DNA of 64,000 nucleotides from Forficula auricularia (lineage: Eukaryota; Arthropoda; Insecta; Dermaptera; Forficulidae). A program made the position numbers and the translations under genes. Under the pieces are notes generated by a model. That model was not told where the DNA came from. It ran no database searches and saw only the letters and a list, made by a program, of their open reading frames with translations. The stretch lies in assembly GCA_024734495.1 (NCBI GenBank), contig JALMQS010000061.1:9664598-9728597 (forward strand), written 5' to 3'. The number at the start of each line of letters is the position of its first letter. Position 1 is the first letter of the stretch. Positions 1 to 10,670 of this stretch are shown in pieces.

Positions 1-2045
1 ATTTTTTTTTCATTTTCTTTTTTTTAAACTTTGAAAATATCATAGAGAGATTACTCATAAAAAAATGACACACGTTATAAATGTATAGCAATATAGTATA
101 CATATAAGTTAAAGGTATAAACAGGGCCGGGCTAAGAGAAAATTTTACTACAAGCATGAAATATTTTTGCGCCCCCCCCCCCCAAGCAAATCTATATATA
201 TAAAAATCAATCTGTGTTCGTTGGTTGGTTGGTTCCAATGAACTTCGACACCGTTTATCCGATTGAGATGAAATTTTGAACACATATTTATCACAGTCTA
301 TAGGATGATGATGATATAGTTTCATCAATTTAAAATTAATTTCATTTTTCAATTTTATTTAAAGGCCATAAATTTTATTCAAAGCTCTAAAAGGGTCATG
401 AAATAATGAAAAAGGTTAAAATGGTCAGGCCGACAAACAAAGAACCCCTCTTCACAAAGGAAGTTAGCATTTTTTTTTCATTTTCTTTTTTTTAAAGTTT
501 GAAAATATCATAGAGAGATTACTCATAAAAAAATGACACACGTTATAAATGTATAGCAATATAGTATACATATAAGTTAAAGGTATAAACAGGGCCGGGC
601 TAAGAGAAAATTTTACTACAAGCATGAAATATTTTTGCGCCCCCCCCCCCCCCAGCAAATCTATATATATAAAAATCAATCTGTGTTCGTTGGTTGGTTG
701 GTTCCAATGAACTTCGACACCGTTTATCCGATTGAGATGAAATTTTGAACACATATTTATCACAGTCTATAGGATGATGATGATATAGTTTCATCAATTT
801 AAAATTAATTTCATTTTTCAATTTTATTTAAAGGCCATAAATTTTATTCAAAGCTCTAAAAGGGTCATGAAATAATGAAAAAGGTTAAAATGGTCAGGCC
901 GACAAACAAAGAACTCCTCTTCGCAAAGGAAGTTAGCATTTTTTTTTCATTTTCTTTTTTTTAAACTTTGAAAATATCATAGAGAGATTACTCATAAAAA
1001 AATGACACACGTTATAAATGTATAGCAATATAGTATACATATAAGTTAAAGGTATAAACAGGGCCGGGCTAAGAGAAAATTTTACTACAAGCATGAAATA
1101 TTTTTGCGCCCCCCCCCCCCAGCAAATCTATATATATAAAAATCAATCTGTGTTCGTTGGTTGGTTGGTTCCAATGAACTTCGACACCGTTTATCCGATT
1201 GAGATGAAATTTTGAACACATATTTATCACAGTCTATAGGATGATGATGATATAGTTTCATCAATTTAAAATTAATTTCATTTTTCAATTTTATTTAAAG
1301 GCCATAAATTTTATTCAAAGCTCTAAAAGGGTCATGAAATAATGAAAAAGGTTAAAATGGTCAGGCCGACAAACAAAGAACCCCTCTTCACAAAGGAAGT
1401 TAGCATTTTTTTTTCATTTTCTTTTTTTTAAAGTTTGAAAATATCATAGAGAGATTACTCATAAAAAAATGACACACGTTATAAATGTATAGCAATATAG
1501 TATACATATAAGTTAAAGGTATAAACAGGGCCGGGCTAAGAGAAAATTTTACTTACAAGCATGAAATATTTTTGCGCCCCCCCCCCCCCAGCAAATCTAT
1601 ATATATAAAAATCAATCTGTGTTCGTTGGTTGGTTGGTTCCAATGAACTTCGACACCGTTTATCCGATTGAGATGAAATTTTGAACACATATTTATCACA
1701 GTCTATAGGATGATGATGATATAGTTTCATCAATTTAAAATTAATTTCATTTTTCAATTTTATTTAAAGGCCATAAATTTTATTCAAAGCTCTAAAAGGG
1801 TCATGAAATAATGAAAAAGGTTAAAATGGTCAGGCCGACAAACAAAGAACCCCTCTTCACAAAGGAAGTTAGCATTTTTTTTTCATTTTCTTTTTTTTTA
1901 AAGTTTGAAAATATCATAGAGAGATTACTCATAAAAAAATGACACACGTTATAAATGTATAGCAATATAGTATACATATAAGTTAAAGGTATAAACAGGG
2001 CCGGGCTAAGAGAAAATTTTACTACAAGCATGAAATATTTTTGCG
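1..2045. repeat. 468-bp tandem array (about 4.3 copies)
   Basis: The marker GGGCCGGGC recurs at 124, 592, 1061, 1528 and 1998, a period of 467-470 bp. Copies are nearly identical and differ mostly in the length of a C run (about 11-15) after TTTTTGCG. Each monomer contains a segment starting TCTATATATATAAAAATC (near 190, 659, 1126, 1597) followed by GTTCGTTGGTTGGTTGG, which looks like the 5' end of a Helitron. The rest is AT-rich. The 73- and 99-codon open frames on the minus strand repeat with the monomer and are not genes. Confidence 0.93.
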
Positions 2046-3705
2046 CCCCCCCCCAAGCAAATTTAGCAACAATCATAATAGAACAATATACATGTAGAGG
2101 TATATAGTATACATATAAGTTAAAGGTATAAACAGGGCCGGGCTAAGAGAAAATTTTACTACAAGCATGAAATATTTTTGCGCCCCCCCCAGCAAATTTA
2201 GCAACAATCATAATAGAACAATATACATGTAGAGGTATATAGTATACATATAAGTTAAAGGTATAAACAGGGCCGGGCTAAGAGAAAATTTTACTACAAG
2301 CATGAAATATTTTTGCGCCCCCCCCCCCAGCAAATTTAGCAACAATCATAATAGAACAATATACATGTAGAGGTATATAGTATACATATAAGTTAAAGGT
2401 ATAAACAGGGCCGGGCTAAGAGAAAATTTTACTACAAGCATGAAATATTTTTGCGCCCCCCCCAGCAAATTTAGCAACAATCATAATAGAACAATATACA
2501 TGTAGAGGTATATAGTATACATATAAGTTAAAGGTATAAACAGGGCCGGGCTAAGAGAAAATTTTACTACAAGCATGAAATATTTTTGCGCCCCCCCCCA
2601 GCAAATTTAGCAACAATCATAATAGAACAATATACATGTAGAGGTATATAGTATACATATAAGTTAAAGGTATAAACAGGGCCGGGCTAAGAGAAAATTT
2701 TACTACAAGCATGAAATATTTTTGCGCCCCCCCCCCCCAGCAAATTTAGCAACAATCATAATAGAACAATATACATGTAGAGGTATATAGTATACATATA
2801 AGTTAAAGGTATAAACAGGGCCGGGCTAAGAGAAAATTTTACTACAAGCATGAAATATTTTTGCGCCCCCCAGCAAATTTAGCAACAATCATAATAGAAC
2901 AATATACATGTAGAGGTATATAGTATACATATAAGTTAAAGGTATAAACAGGGCCGGGCTAAGAGAAAATTTTACTACAAGCATGAAATATTTTTGCGCC
3001 CCCCCAGCAAATTTAGCAACAATCATAATAGAACAATATACATGTAGAGGTATATAGTATACATATAAGTTAAAGGTATAAACAGGGCCGGGCTAAGAGA
3101 AAATTTTACTACAAGCATGAAATATTTTTGCGCCCCCCCCCAGCAAATTTAGCAACAATCATAATAGAACAATATACATGTAGAGGTATATAGTATACAT
3201 ATAAGTTAAAGGTATAAACAGGGCCGGGCTAAGAGAAAATTTTACTACAAGCATGAAATATTTTTGCGCCCCCCCCCCCAGCAAATTTAGCAACAATCAT
3301 AATAGAACAATATACATGTAGAGGTATATAGTATACATATAAGTTAAAGGTATAAACAGGGCCGGGCTAAGAGAAAATTTATATTTTTGCGCCTCCCCCC
3401 CCCAGCAAATTTAGCAACAATCATAATAGAACAATATACATGTAGAGGTATATAGTATACATATAAGTTAAAGGTATAAACAGGGCCGGGCTAAGAGAAA
3501 ATTTTACTACAAGCATGAAATATTTTTGCGCCCCCCCCCCCAGCAAATTTAGCAACAATCATAATAGAACAATATACATGTAGAGGTATATAGTATACAT
3601 ATAAGTTAAAGGTATAAACAGGGCCGGGCTAAGAGAAAATTTATATTTTTGCGCCTTCCCCCCCCCAGCAAATTTAGCAACAATCATAATAGAACAATAT
3701 ACATT
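2046..3705. repeat. 135-bp tandem array (about 12 copies)
   Basis: GGGCCGGGC recurs at 2135, 2270, 2408, 2543, 2679, 2818, 2951, 3085, 3221, 3359, 3483 and 3621. The period is 133-139 bp, with two shortened units (3359 and 3621) that lack part of the ACTACAAGCATGAAAT segment. The monomer shares its core (GTATACATATAAG to the C run and AGCAAAT) with the 468-bp monomer but replaces the rest with a short AGCAACAATCATAATAGAAC block. Nearly all length variation is in the C run. Confidence 0.93.
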
Positions 3706-3788
3706 TGGGCCAGTAAAATAGAATCTTCAAATATATCTATTCAAGACTTTATTCTAGAATAACAGTACTAATAAAACTTCAATAATCA

Positions 3789-3858
3789 AGTCGCGAGGGG
3801 TCCAGGGGCGAAGCCCCTGATAGCTAAGAGGCCCGCCAAAGGCGGGCCTCACAGCTAG
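3789..3858 (+). mobile_element. Helitron-like 3' terminus with two hairpins
   Basis: Two GC-rich hairpins occur in an AT-rich setting: CAGGGG/CCCCTG at 3803-3819 and the perfect 10-bp stem GAGGCCCGCC/GGCGGGCCTC at 3828-3850. Four bases later comes CTAG (3855-3858) followed by T. A hairpin just before CTRR with a following host T is the classic Helitron 3' end. It closes the array at 1-3705, whose 468-bp monomers carry matching 5' ends. Confidence 0.6.
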
Positions 3859-4154
3859 TTTAATATATAAAAATGAGCGATGCTCGTTAAATTTTTGAGT
3901 CAGTTAAAAGCTATATATTAATCCCCGAACCCCACCTCCTGCACCTCTCCAACCCACACCCATCCCCGAAACCACGTCCCTCGCCCCCCGTACCCCTCCT
4001 CGCTGCACCCCCCACACATCTACGGCACCGTCACCTCCACTCCCGCCAACACAAACCTTACCTAAAACTCGTGAATTTCATTCAAATCGTTAGAGCCGTT
4101 TTCGAAAAACCGATTCTAAATATATACAAGAATTGCTCGTTTAATATAATAAGA
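3855..4154 (-). mobile_element. Short non-autonomous Helitron
   Basis: Read on the minus strand it starts TCTTATTATATTAAACGAGC (5' end at 4154, next to host T 4155) and ends after a hairpin built on CGAGCATCGCTC (3872-3889). Both ends, and the internal C-rich tract at 3920-4050, match the family at 7863, 33248, 47561 and 51034. The exact 3' boundary is unclear because it abuts the 3' end of the plus-strand Helitron. No ORF is present. Confidence 0.6.
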
Positions 4155-4162
4155 TATTATTA

Positions 4163-4898
4163 TAAACGTTTTTAAGATTGTTTTTTAAAATATTTATATT
4201 TTTTTAAATTATTAAACAATCAATAAATTTTTTTTCTTTTTTTTTTATATTATTGTATATATTTTAAATAAAAGAAAAATGGCAAAAGCTGCACGACTCC
4301 TTATTGAAACTTTGTTAAATATGATTAAATTCCAGCTATAAAAATTACTAAATTCCTATATTTAATAATATAAATTTGTATTTGTAAATAAAAATTTTTT
4401 GTATTGCAGACTTCTAATTTAGGTATTATTTTTTTTTTTAATATCATATTATTTTTATTCATGGTCGAGTATTATTATTATTATTAAAGCTAAAAAGATT
4501 AATTAGCAAAAAAAAAAATTGTGAAAATTAAATTTAAATCACAAAAGTGAAATTACTCTCAATGCATTTCTTGTAGGATTGTTCACATATTTGAGTCTAC
4601 CGCTAGATGGCTCTAGAATCTGCAATCTGGGGGATTCTAGCTTATTTGGAAGTCCAAACTAGTGGATTTATAATTTCAATCGATGGCAACACTGCTGCCC
4701 TGACATCTGACGTGTTTATTCAATTTAGCATTATTTCATCTAAAGAAACAAACCATATTTCTCATAGTTTTTATTTATGTTATTTCTTTTCGTGTATTCT
4801 AAATTTCAAGAATATAGTTTTATTAAATTATAAAAAGACTATTCCATTCAATATTAGCTATTAATTTTTTGTTTGACCGTGAAGAAAATATACCCATT
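4163..4898. other. AT-rich stretch, no gene seen
   Basis: Long A and T runs. The open frame at 4607-4864 has no recognisable domain and its composition is like the surrounding sequence, so I do not call it. Confidence 0.6.
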
Positions 4899-4944
4899 AT
4901 GGCTGAAATTTCAAACTTGGATCGCAAATATCCAATTTATACAG
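4899..4944 (+). CDS. Candidate first coding exon of the zinc-finger gene
   Basis: An ATG at 4899 opens a 15-codon frame (MAEISNLDRKYPIYT) that ends with one extra base at a donor-like ACAG|GTTAGC (4944/4945). The exon at 11113 needs exactly one base from upstream to complete its first codon, so the two would join in frame (phase 1). The donor is weaker than GTAAGT. The exon is very short, and the implied intron is 6.2 kb and full of transposons. The phase match has about a one-in-three chance of being coincidence, so this is a plausible inference that a transcript would have to confirm. Confidence 0.35.
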
Positions 4945-5250
4945 GTTAGCTTTCACTTGTCAACGTGTCATTGAATATAAATAAAATATTTTGTTTATTT
5001 ATTAAATAATTAATTGTTATCTAATTTGAACATTGTTAATTTTCTATTATTGTTCTAAATTAAACAGTTGTGAATAGAAAAAGTTGCCTCGAATTGATCA
5101 GAATCTTATGCCTATTTTAAAAGTCTTGAACAGATTATAGTTAATAAATTTATTTTATCTATATTATAATTATTTTGTGTTATTTTTAATAATTATTTTG
5201 GTATTAGTTGAATAAAAGATTTCACTGTCGATGGTAACAGAATTGTTTTT
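4945..5250. other. AT-rich sequence, no feature seen
   Basis: If the exon at 4899 is real, this is the start of its first intron. I see no ORF, repeat end or RNA motif. Confidence 0.5.
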
Positions 5251-5311
5251 ATTTTAGGTTAAATATAAAATAAAATGAGAGAGTCTTCTGTTTTTTAAAT
5301 AAAATAATTTT

Positions 5312-5379
5312 TAATTATTTCTAGAGACTATAGTTTCGAAGGCATTTGCCTTCATCATCAGTCTATCACAAATATTTCA
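5312..5379 (-). ncRNA. Hammerhead ribozyme motif in the Penelope-like terminal repeat
   Basis: On the minus strand: CTGATGA (complement of 5355-5361), a stem II of GAAGGC/GCCTTC with an AAAT loop, GAAAC, a TATA loop, then GTC (cleavage would follow the C complementary to 5326). The flanks TAGA and TCTA pair directly at the core, and AATATTT can pair with AAATAATT beyond an internal loop, giving stem I. One extra T lies between A9 and stem II. The core bases are all conserved. Activity is inferred, not shown. Confidence 0.65.
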
Positions 5380-5521
5380 AATTAGTTACAAATTAAGATT
5401 TATACATAGAAAATTTGAAAAATATATAATGTCTTTTTCTTCATGTTTCTTCTTGGGAGTTTAGAATATACCTGGATCAATATCTGGGTTACTCTTTTGT
5501 TTAGGTATTTTCTAAAGAGTT

Positions 5522-5842
5522 TTACCTGAATGAATGGAATGTTTTTAAAAAAGGGTCATTGATAATTTCTAGTTTTTCATTTAAAGATTCAATTGGGCTT
5601 TTTTCCAAGGATTTTAATATTTCAATGGATTCTTTTAAAGAAAGAATTAAGGGGTCATTGACTTCTTTGATCAATTTAATTTTGGATTGATCTGGAAAAC
5701 TATGATTGTTAGCATTTAAATGCCCTGCAAATGCATAATTTTCATATTTTAATTTGTAGGCTCTCTTGTGTTCATTGATCCTAATGGATAAATTTCTTTC
5801 CGTTTTTCCTATATAAGTTGCATTGCAATCTTGGCATGTCAA
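5522..5842 (-). pseudogene. Inverted duplicate of the GIY-YIG C-terminus
   Basis: This 106-codon frame is the same sequence as the last 106 residues of the plus-strand Penelope-like ORF (one I/V difference near its end). It begins inside the cysteine-containing GIY-YIG module (TCQDCNATYIGKTERN) and lacks the whole reverse transcriptase. It exists only because the element carries an inverted partial copy of itself, so it is a by-product of duplication and not an independent gene. Confidence 0.85.
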
Positions 5843-6098
5843 TTTATATACACCGGATTTTTCATTTTCCGGAATTTTTATCTTTAATTTGACTTAATTC
5901 ACTTCCTAATGTATATGGTGATCTAAAGATTGTCGCGTACCCTAAAGATTTTAATTTATGCTTTATTTTTTCGGACATCTTACCATAATATGGTAATATT
6001 AGTTTTGGCAGATCTTTAATTTGGGAATTTTGTGAATAGATTAAATTTAAATTTGATTTTGAATTTTACCTTTTAATATTTGATCTATTAAATTGCTA

Positions 6099-7504
6099 CT
6101 GTAGTAAGCTACTCAGGAGCGTGTGTAACAAAATTAGCCAAAAGCCTAAATAAAATCTTTAAAGAAAAAACTAATTTTCAACCAGATCACTCAATTTTAA
6201 ATTCATTAGACTTAATAAATAAAATTAAAAACATAGATATCCCCAATAACGCAAAAATTAATCTCTTTAGATATCATAAGTTTATTTACAAACGTCCCCC
6301 TTCAGAAACAAAAGACCTAGTTGACCAGATAATTTATACATGTCCAAATTTGAACATAAAAGAAAAAACAGACCTAAGTGATTTGATGGAGTTATGTCTA
6401 AATCACAATTTTTTCCAATACAACGATAAATTTTATGAACAAAAAAATGGTTTAGCAATCGGAAACCCTCTGTCACCATTATTTGCCGAAATTTTCCTAA
6501 AACATTTCGAAAAACAATTTTTAAATATAAAGTGCGAATTCTCTCAATATATCAAATATTATTATAGATATGTTGACGATGTGATTGTCTTATGGACAGG
6601 GACTGAAAGAATTCTCAATAAATTCATAAAACATATAAATTCATTACATGAAAAAATCAAATTTACCGTAGAAAAAGAAAAAGAAAAAACATTAAATTAT
6701 TTAGACCTTAAAATTAAAATTGAAGAAAATAAACACACATTCGAAATTTATAGGAAAGATACATCTACAGATACCGTAATTCACAACATGGCTTGTCGAC
6801 CAATGTCACATAAATTAGCAGCATTCCATTCAATGATCCACCGTTTAAATAGTATCCCATTAAAGAAAGAGCATTTTTTAACAGAACTAGAGATAATCAA
6901 AGAAATAGCTATAAATAATGGTTATGAAAGCAATTTAATAGATCAAATATTAAAAGGTAAAATTCAAAAATCAAATTTAAATTTAATCTATTCACAAAAT
7001 TCCCAAATTAAAGATCTGCCAAAACTAATATTACCATATTATGGTAAGATGTCCGAAAAAATAAAGCATAAATTAAAATCTTTAGGGTACGCGACAATCT
7101 TTAGATCACCATATACATTAGGAAGTGAATTAAGTCAAATTAAAGATAAAATTCCGGAAAATGAAAAATCCGGTGTATATAAATTGACATGCCAAGATTG
7201 CAATGCAACTTATATAGGAAAAACGGAAAGAAATTTATCCATTAGGATCAATGAACACAAGAGAGCCTACAAATTAAAATATGAAAATTATGCATTTGCA
7301 GGGCATTTAAATGCTAACAATCATAGTTTTCCAGATCAATCCAAAATTAAATTGATCAAAGAAGTCAATGACCCCTTAATTCTTTCTTTAAAAGAATCCA
7401 TTGAAATATTAAAATCCTTGGAAAAAAGCCCAATTGAATCTTTAAATGAAAAACTAGAAATTGTCAATGACCCTTTTTTAAAAACATTCCATTCATTCAG
7501 GTAA
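6099..7504 (+). pseudogene. Penelope-like reverse transcriptase with GIY-YIG endonuclease (defective)
   Basis: From the first ATG (6350) the frame has 384 residues. The same frame is open upstream to about 6100 and encodes RT N-terminal sequence (CVTKLAKSLNKIF). Within the 384 residues: GLAIGNPLSPLFAEIFLKH (RT motif B region, about 34-53), YRYVDDVIVLW with the catalytic YVDD at 74-77, a linker, then GVY at 275-277 and TYIGKTERNL at about 288-297 (GIY-YIG nuclease), with FAGHLNANNH further on. The motif A segment SLDIISLFTNVPL is present at 6264-6302 but in another frame, with indels on each side, so the first catalytic Asp is lost from the main frame. Intact PLE proteins are longer; the N-terminus is missing here. 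Confidence 0.85.
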
Positions 7505-7649
7505 AACTCTTTAGAAAATACCTAAACAAAAGAGTAACCCAGATATTGATCCAGGTATATTCTAGACTCCCAAGAAGAAACATGAAGAAAAAGACATTAT
7601 ATATTTTTCAAATTTTCTATGTATAAATCTTAATTTGTAACTAATTTGA

Positions 7650-7710
7650 AGTGTTTGTGATGGACTGATGATGAAGGCAATGCCTTCGAAGCTATGGTCT
7701 CTAGAAGTAA
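7650..7710 (+). ncRNA. Decayed hammerhead-like motif, Penelope-like 3' end
   Basis: CTGATGA at 7665-7671, a stem GAAGGC/GCCTTC, then GAAGC (instead of GAAAC), loop TATG, GTCTCTAG. This is the direct-orientation counterpart of the minus-strand motif at 5312-5379. The change at position 15.1 suggests reduced or no activity. Confidence 0.5.
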
Positions 7711-8174
7711 TTAAAAATTATTTTATTTAAAAACAGAAGACTCTCTCATTTTATTTTTATATTTAACCTAAAATTATTTTGGCTTTAAATAAAAGAATAA
7801 ATTGGTTTAATTATAATAAACATCCACTAGATTCAGTTTCCGTATTTATTTATATATTATTATTAGTACCTAGCCAACGAGCGTTGCTCGGTAACTTTTT
7901 GCTTCAGTTAAAAGCTATATATTAATCCCTGAACCCCCCCCCCGGACCCCCTCACTTCACCTCCCCCCTGCACCTTCGAAACCACTTCCCTCGCTCCCCG
8001 CACCCCTCCACCACTGCACCCATCACATCTTTCTCCACCCCTGCCCCAGCCCCCTCACCCAGCTTTTGCATTTCTAGCCTTGTAGTGGCCCACATATTAT
8101 GTGTATATAGTCATAGGTATATAAATAAATACCGTATAATAATTTTTTTTAATTAAATAACAATTTTTGAGATC

Positions 8175-9930
8175 ATCAATTAAATTGCCAAATTCTAATA
8201 TATTTATAATATATTTATCTAGTAATTCAATTGGAGAAACATGCAAAATATGGAGGGACTATTGTGAATTATTATATCAGGGGGATCCACCATCTACAAC
8301 AATACAATCTTTTGAAAATGAGCCTGGTATTTTAGAGTCTGAAGTATCTCATGCCATAAATTCACTGAAGAACGGCAAATCTCCCGGATCAGATCAAATT
8401 ACAGCAGAGATCTTGAAAGGTATGGGAGACATAGGAACAGCAAGAATTAGAGATATTTGTAATAGGGTATGGGATACTGGAAAATGGCCTGATGACTGGG
8501 TCCGCTCAATTTTTGTCCCATTTCATAAAAAAGGTCCCAAAAACATATGTGACAATTATAGACTAATCGCTTTAATACCTCATGCTAGTAAAGTGTTGCT
8601 TTCCATCATTCACGAAAGATTAAAGCATTATATTGTCTGGCAGATTCCACCTAATCAGACTGGTTTTGTAAAAGGAAAAGGAACCCGAGAACAAATTCTA
8701 AACATAAGACTCATAATTGAAAAAGCCAGAGAATACTATCACCCAGTTTATTTTTGCTTTGTAGACTACTGCAAAGCATTTGATAGCTTACAATGGCCAA
8801 AGCTCTGGAAGATTCTGGAAAGTATGGGCGTTCCCATACATCTAATAACATTAATAAAGAGTCTATATGAAAACAACTCCGGGGTGGTTAGGGTTGAGAA
8901 CAGTCTGTCGAATGAGTTTGCTGTGGGCAAGGGGGTGCGTCAGGGGTGTATTTTGTCGCCGATTCTGTTCAACATATATGGGGAATATGTCATGCGAAGG
9001 GTCCTGGAGGGCTGGGATGGTGGCGTCTCTGTGGGAGGGATAAAAATAACTGATTTAAGATATGCGGATGATACGGCCCTACTCGCCAACTCGGAAGAAG
9101 AACTAGTTCAGCTACTTGGCAAACTTGGAAGAGTAAGCGAAGAGTTTGGACTGAAGATCAACCAAAGTAAAACCAAAATCATGATTGTCGACCGTGCTAA
9201 TGACAATATGCCTAGCATCAGGAAAATCGGGGATTACAATGTGGTTGACCATTTCATATATCTCGGGTCCATGATAACCAACAAAGGCGGCTGTGATGCT
9301 GAGATAAACAGGCGCATACAGATGGGGAGATCAGTAATGACGAAGCTAAAAAATATGGCAAGATAACAGCTTAACCACTAATACAAAAAAATTTAGTCGA
9401 ATCGCTGGTTTTCCCTGTCATGCTATACGCATCAGAAACATGGACAGTGAAGCAGGTCAACCGCAGAAAAATAGATGCCTTCGAGCTATGGTGTTGGAGG
9501 AGGATGCTACGAGTCCCCTGGACAGCGCGACGAACAAATATCTCGATTCTTGGTGAAGTCAGGGCTGATCAGAGGCTGTCGAGTATCGTGCTCACAAGGG
9601 TCATGAGATATTTTGGACATCTTACCCGTGCCAATGATGGATTTGAACGAATCGTGATCCAAGGAAAAGTGGAGGGTTCACGAAGACGAGGCAGGTCACC
9701 GGCCAGATGGACCGATCAGATAGGTGTAGGTGTTGGCGCTGGTCTCCGGAAGGCTACTGTGGAGGCTCGCGATCGCTCTAGATGGAGAAGGGTGCTCCAC
9801 AAAATAAAAATTGTGGGAGCATGGAGTTAATTAAGTCCACGCAACTTCTGATAAGAAGAAGGCGACTACGAAGAAGAGGAAGAATATATTTGTGGGATTT
9901 AAAACTCGATTATTAATCAATTAAATTGCC
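8175..9930 (+). mobile_element. RTE-type LINE with target-site duplication
   Basis: A 15-base repeat, ATCAATTAAATTGCC, flanks the element at 8175-8189 and 9916-9930. Weaker similarity continues for about 25-40 bases beyond each copy, so the duplication may be long and diverged. Between them lies a 5'-truncated LINE that starts inside its reverse transcriptase. Element body is about 8217-9915. The 3' end has GAAGAAGAGGAAGAA-like sequence. Confidence 0.75.
8217..9830 (+). pseudogene. RTE-type LINE reverse transcriptase, frameshifted
   Basis: The first open frame (nominally 8167-9366) carries an RT domain: a KNGKSPGSDQITAEILKG start, FVDYCKAFDSLQW (motif A) near residues 198-210, GVRQGCILSPILFN at 256-269, and YADDTALLA with the YADD box at 299-302. 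It stops at 9366. The second frame, 9420-9830, continues the protein (LYASETWTV, FELWCWRRMLRVPW, then a basic RRRGRSPARW tail), which is the usual C-terminus of RTE-clade proteins. One frameshift near 9365 separates them. The N-terminal endonuclease is absent because of 5' truncation. The element cannot make a working protein. Confidence 0.85.
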
Positions 9931-10075
9931 TAACTTTTAATATATATATAAATATTTGTAATGATCTATTAGTGGAATTTAAAATTAAAAAACCAATTAA
10001 TTATTAAAATATTTTAAGAATATCTACTTCTAATGTAATTATACATTTTTATCGAGACAACCACCTGTGAATAAT

Positions 10076-10590
10076 AGAATAGAATAGAATTTTTATTGTT
10101 TTTTTTGGTACAAGATACACAAACAAATACATTATTATTTATACAAAACTGAAACACCAATCACAATCCATTTTCACTTCAAAATTGCATTTCCAATCGA
10201 ATCAATGCCACTGATAAAATTTAAGATCTTATATATAATGTTTGTATCACCGCAGTCTCCAAAATACAAAACATTTCTCCTCTTGATACAACCCCCAGAA
10301 CTCGAACCCTACATTCTTTGTACATCGGACACTCGGTCAGCACGTGGAACAGGTCCTCCTTCACCCTCAGGTTGCATTCCTCTTCTGTATTGAATTTTAC
10401 CCCCCCCCCCCCCACACACACACACACACTGAGCACAAGTCTTCCGTTCCCAGCAACCCTCAGTTGACACATCATCCTCTTCGCAGCCCAAATGCACCTC
10501 GTCTCCAGATAGGGACCTGGTGTCGAGGACGCCAGTCTCCTGTATACATCGCTGTAACCTGATCTCTCGATCTTCGCGACGTCTCTCCTT
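10076..10590 (-). mobile_element. 5'-truncated LINE 3' end with 15-bp target duplication
   Basis: CCACCTGTGAATAAT occurs at 10061-10075 and 10591-10605, and the duplicated sequence belongs to the host Helitron. Reading the minus strand, a peptide with NLRVKEDLFHVLTECPMYKE resembles the cysteine/histidine C-terminus of RNase H-bearing LINEs. The tail at the left edge is a repeat of ATTCT units (10076-10095). A C/CA run at 10400-10430 breaks the frame. Confidence 0.7.
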
Positions 10591-10670
10591 CCACCTGTGA
10601 ATAATTTTTTCAATTAACAAAAAACCCATCAAAAACAACTCAGCCGAAGATGAGACCGTGACAGATCGAA

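Larger units (their letters stand above)
5251..7774 (+). mobile_element. Penelope-like element with an inverted partial copy at its 5' side
   Basis: The right part (about 6099-7774) encodes a reverse transcriptase followed by a GIY-YIG domain, the signature of endonuclease-bearing Penelope-like elements. The left part (5251-6098) is a near-identical reverse complement of 6935-7774, so the locus is head-to-head with a roughly 840-bp inverted repeat whose tips read ATTTTAGGTTAAATA. Inverted or tandem partial duplication at the 5' end is typical of this class. Both tips carry a hammerhead-like motif. The copy is defective: it is truncated and the RT motif A segment is out of frame. Confidence 0.85.
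7863..10670 (-). mobile_element. Helitron, 5' truncated and split by two LINEs
   Basis: The 3' end lies at 7863-7866 (CTAA on the minus strand, host T complement at 7862) behind a hairpin CGAGC-GTT-GCTCG at 7876-7892. Internal C-rich sequence (7928-8060), TTTTGCATTTCTAG at 8063 and the block at 9965-10000 match the Helitron at 51034. The block at 10610-10670 (CCCATCAAAAACAA, GAAGATGAGACCGTGACAG) matches the Helitrons at 33248 and 47561. The family's 5' end is not found. LINEs at about 8217-9915 and 10076-10590 interrupt it, each with target duplications made of Helitron sequence. Confidence 0.7.

Noticed and set aside
464..2076. Repeated 67-99 codon minus-strand frames over the 5' array
   Set aside because: They repeat with the 468-bp monomer, change frame with C-run length and have low-complexity composition. 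They are satellite sequence, not genes.
4607..4864. 85-codon plus-strand frame
   Set aside because: No recognisable domain, AT-driven codons, no splice or start context; it overlaps nothing conserved that I can see.
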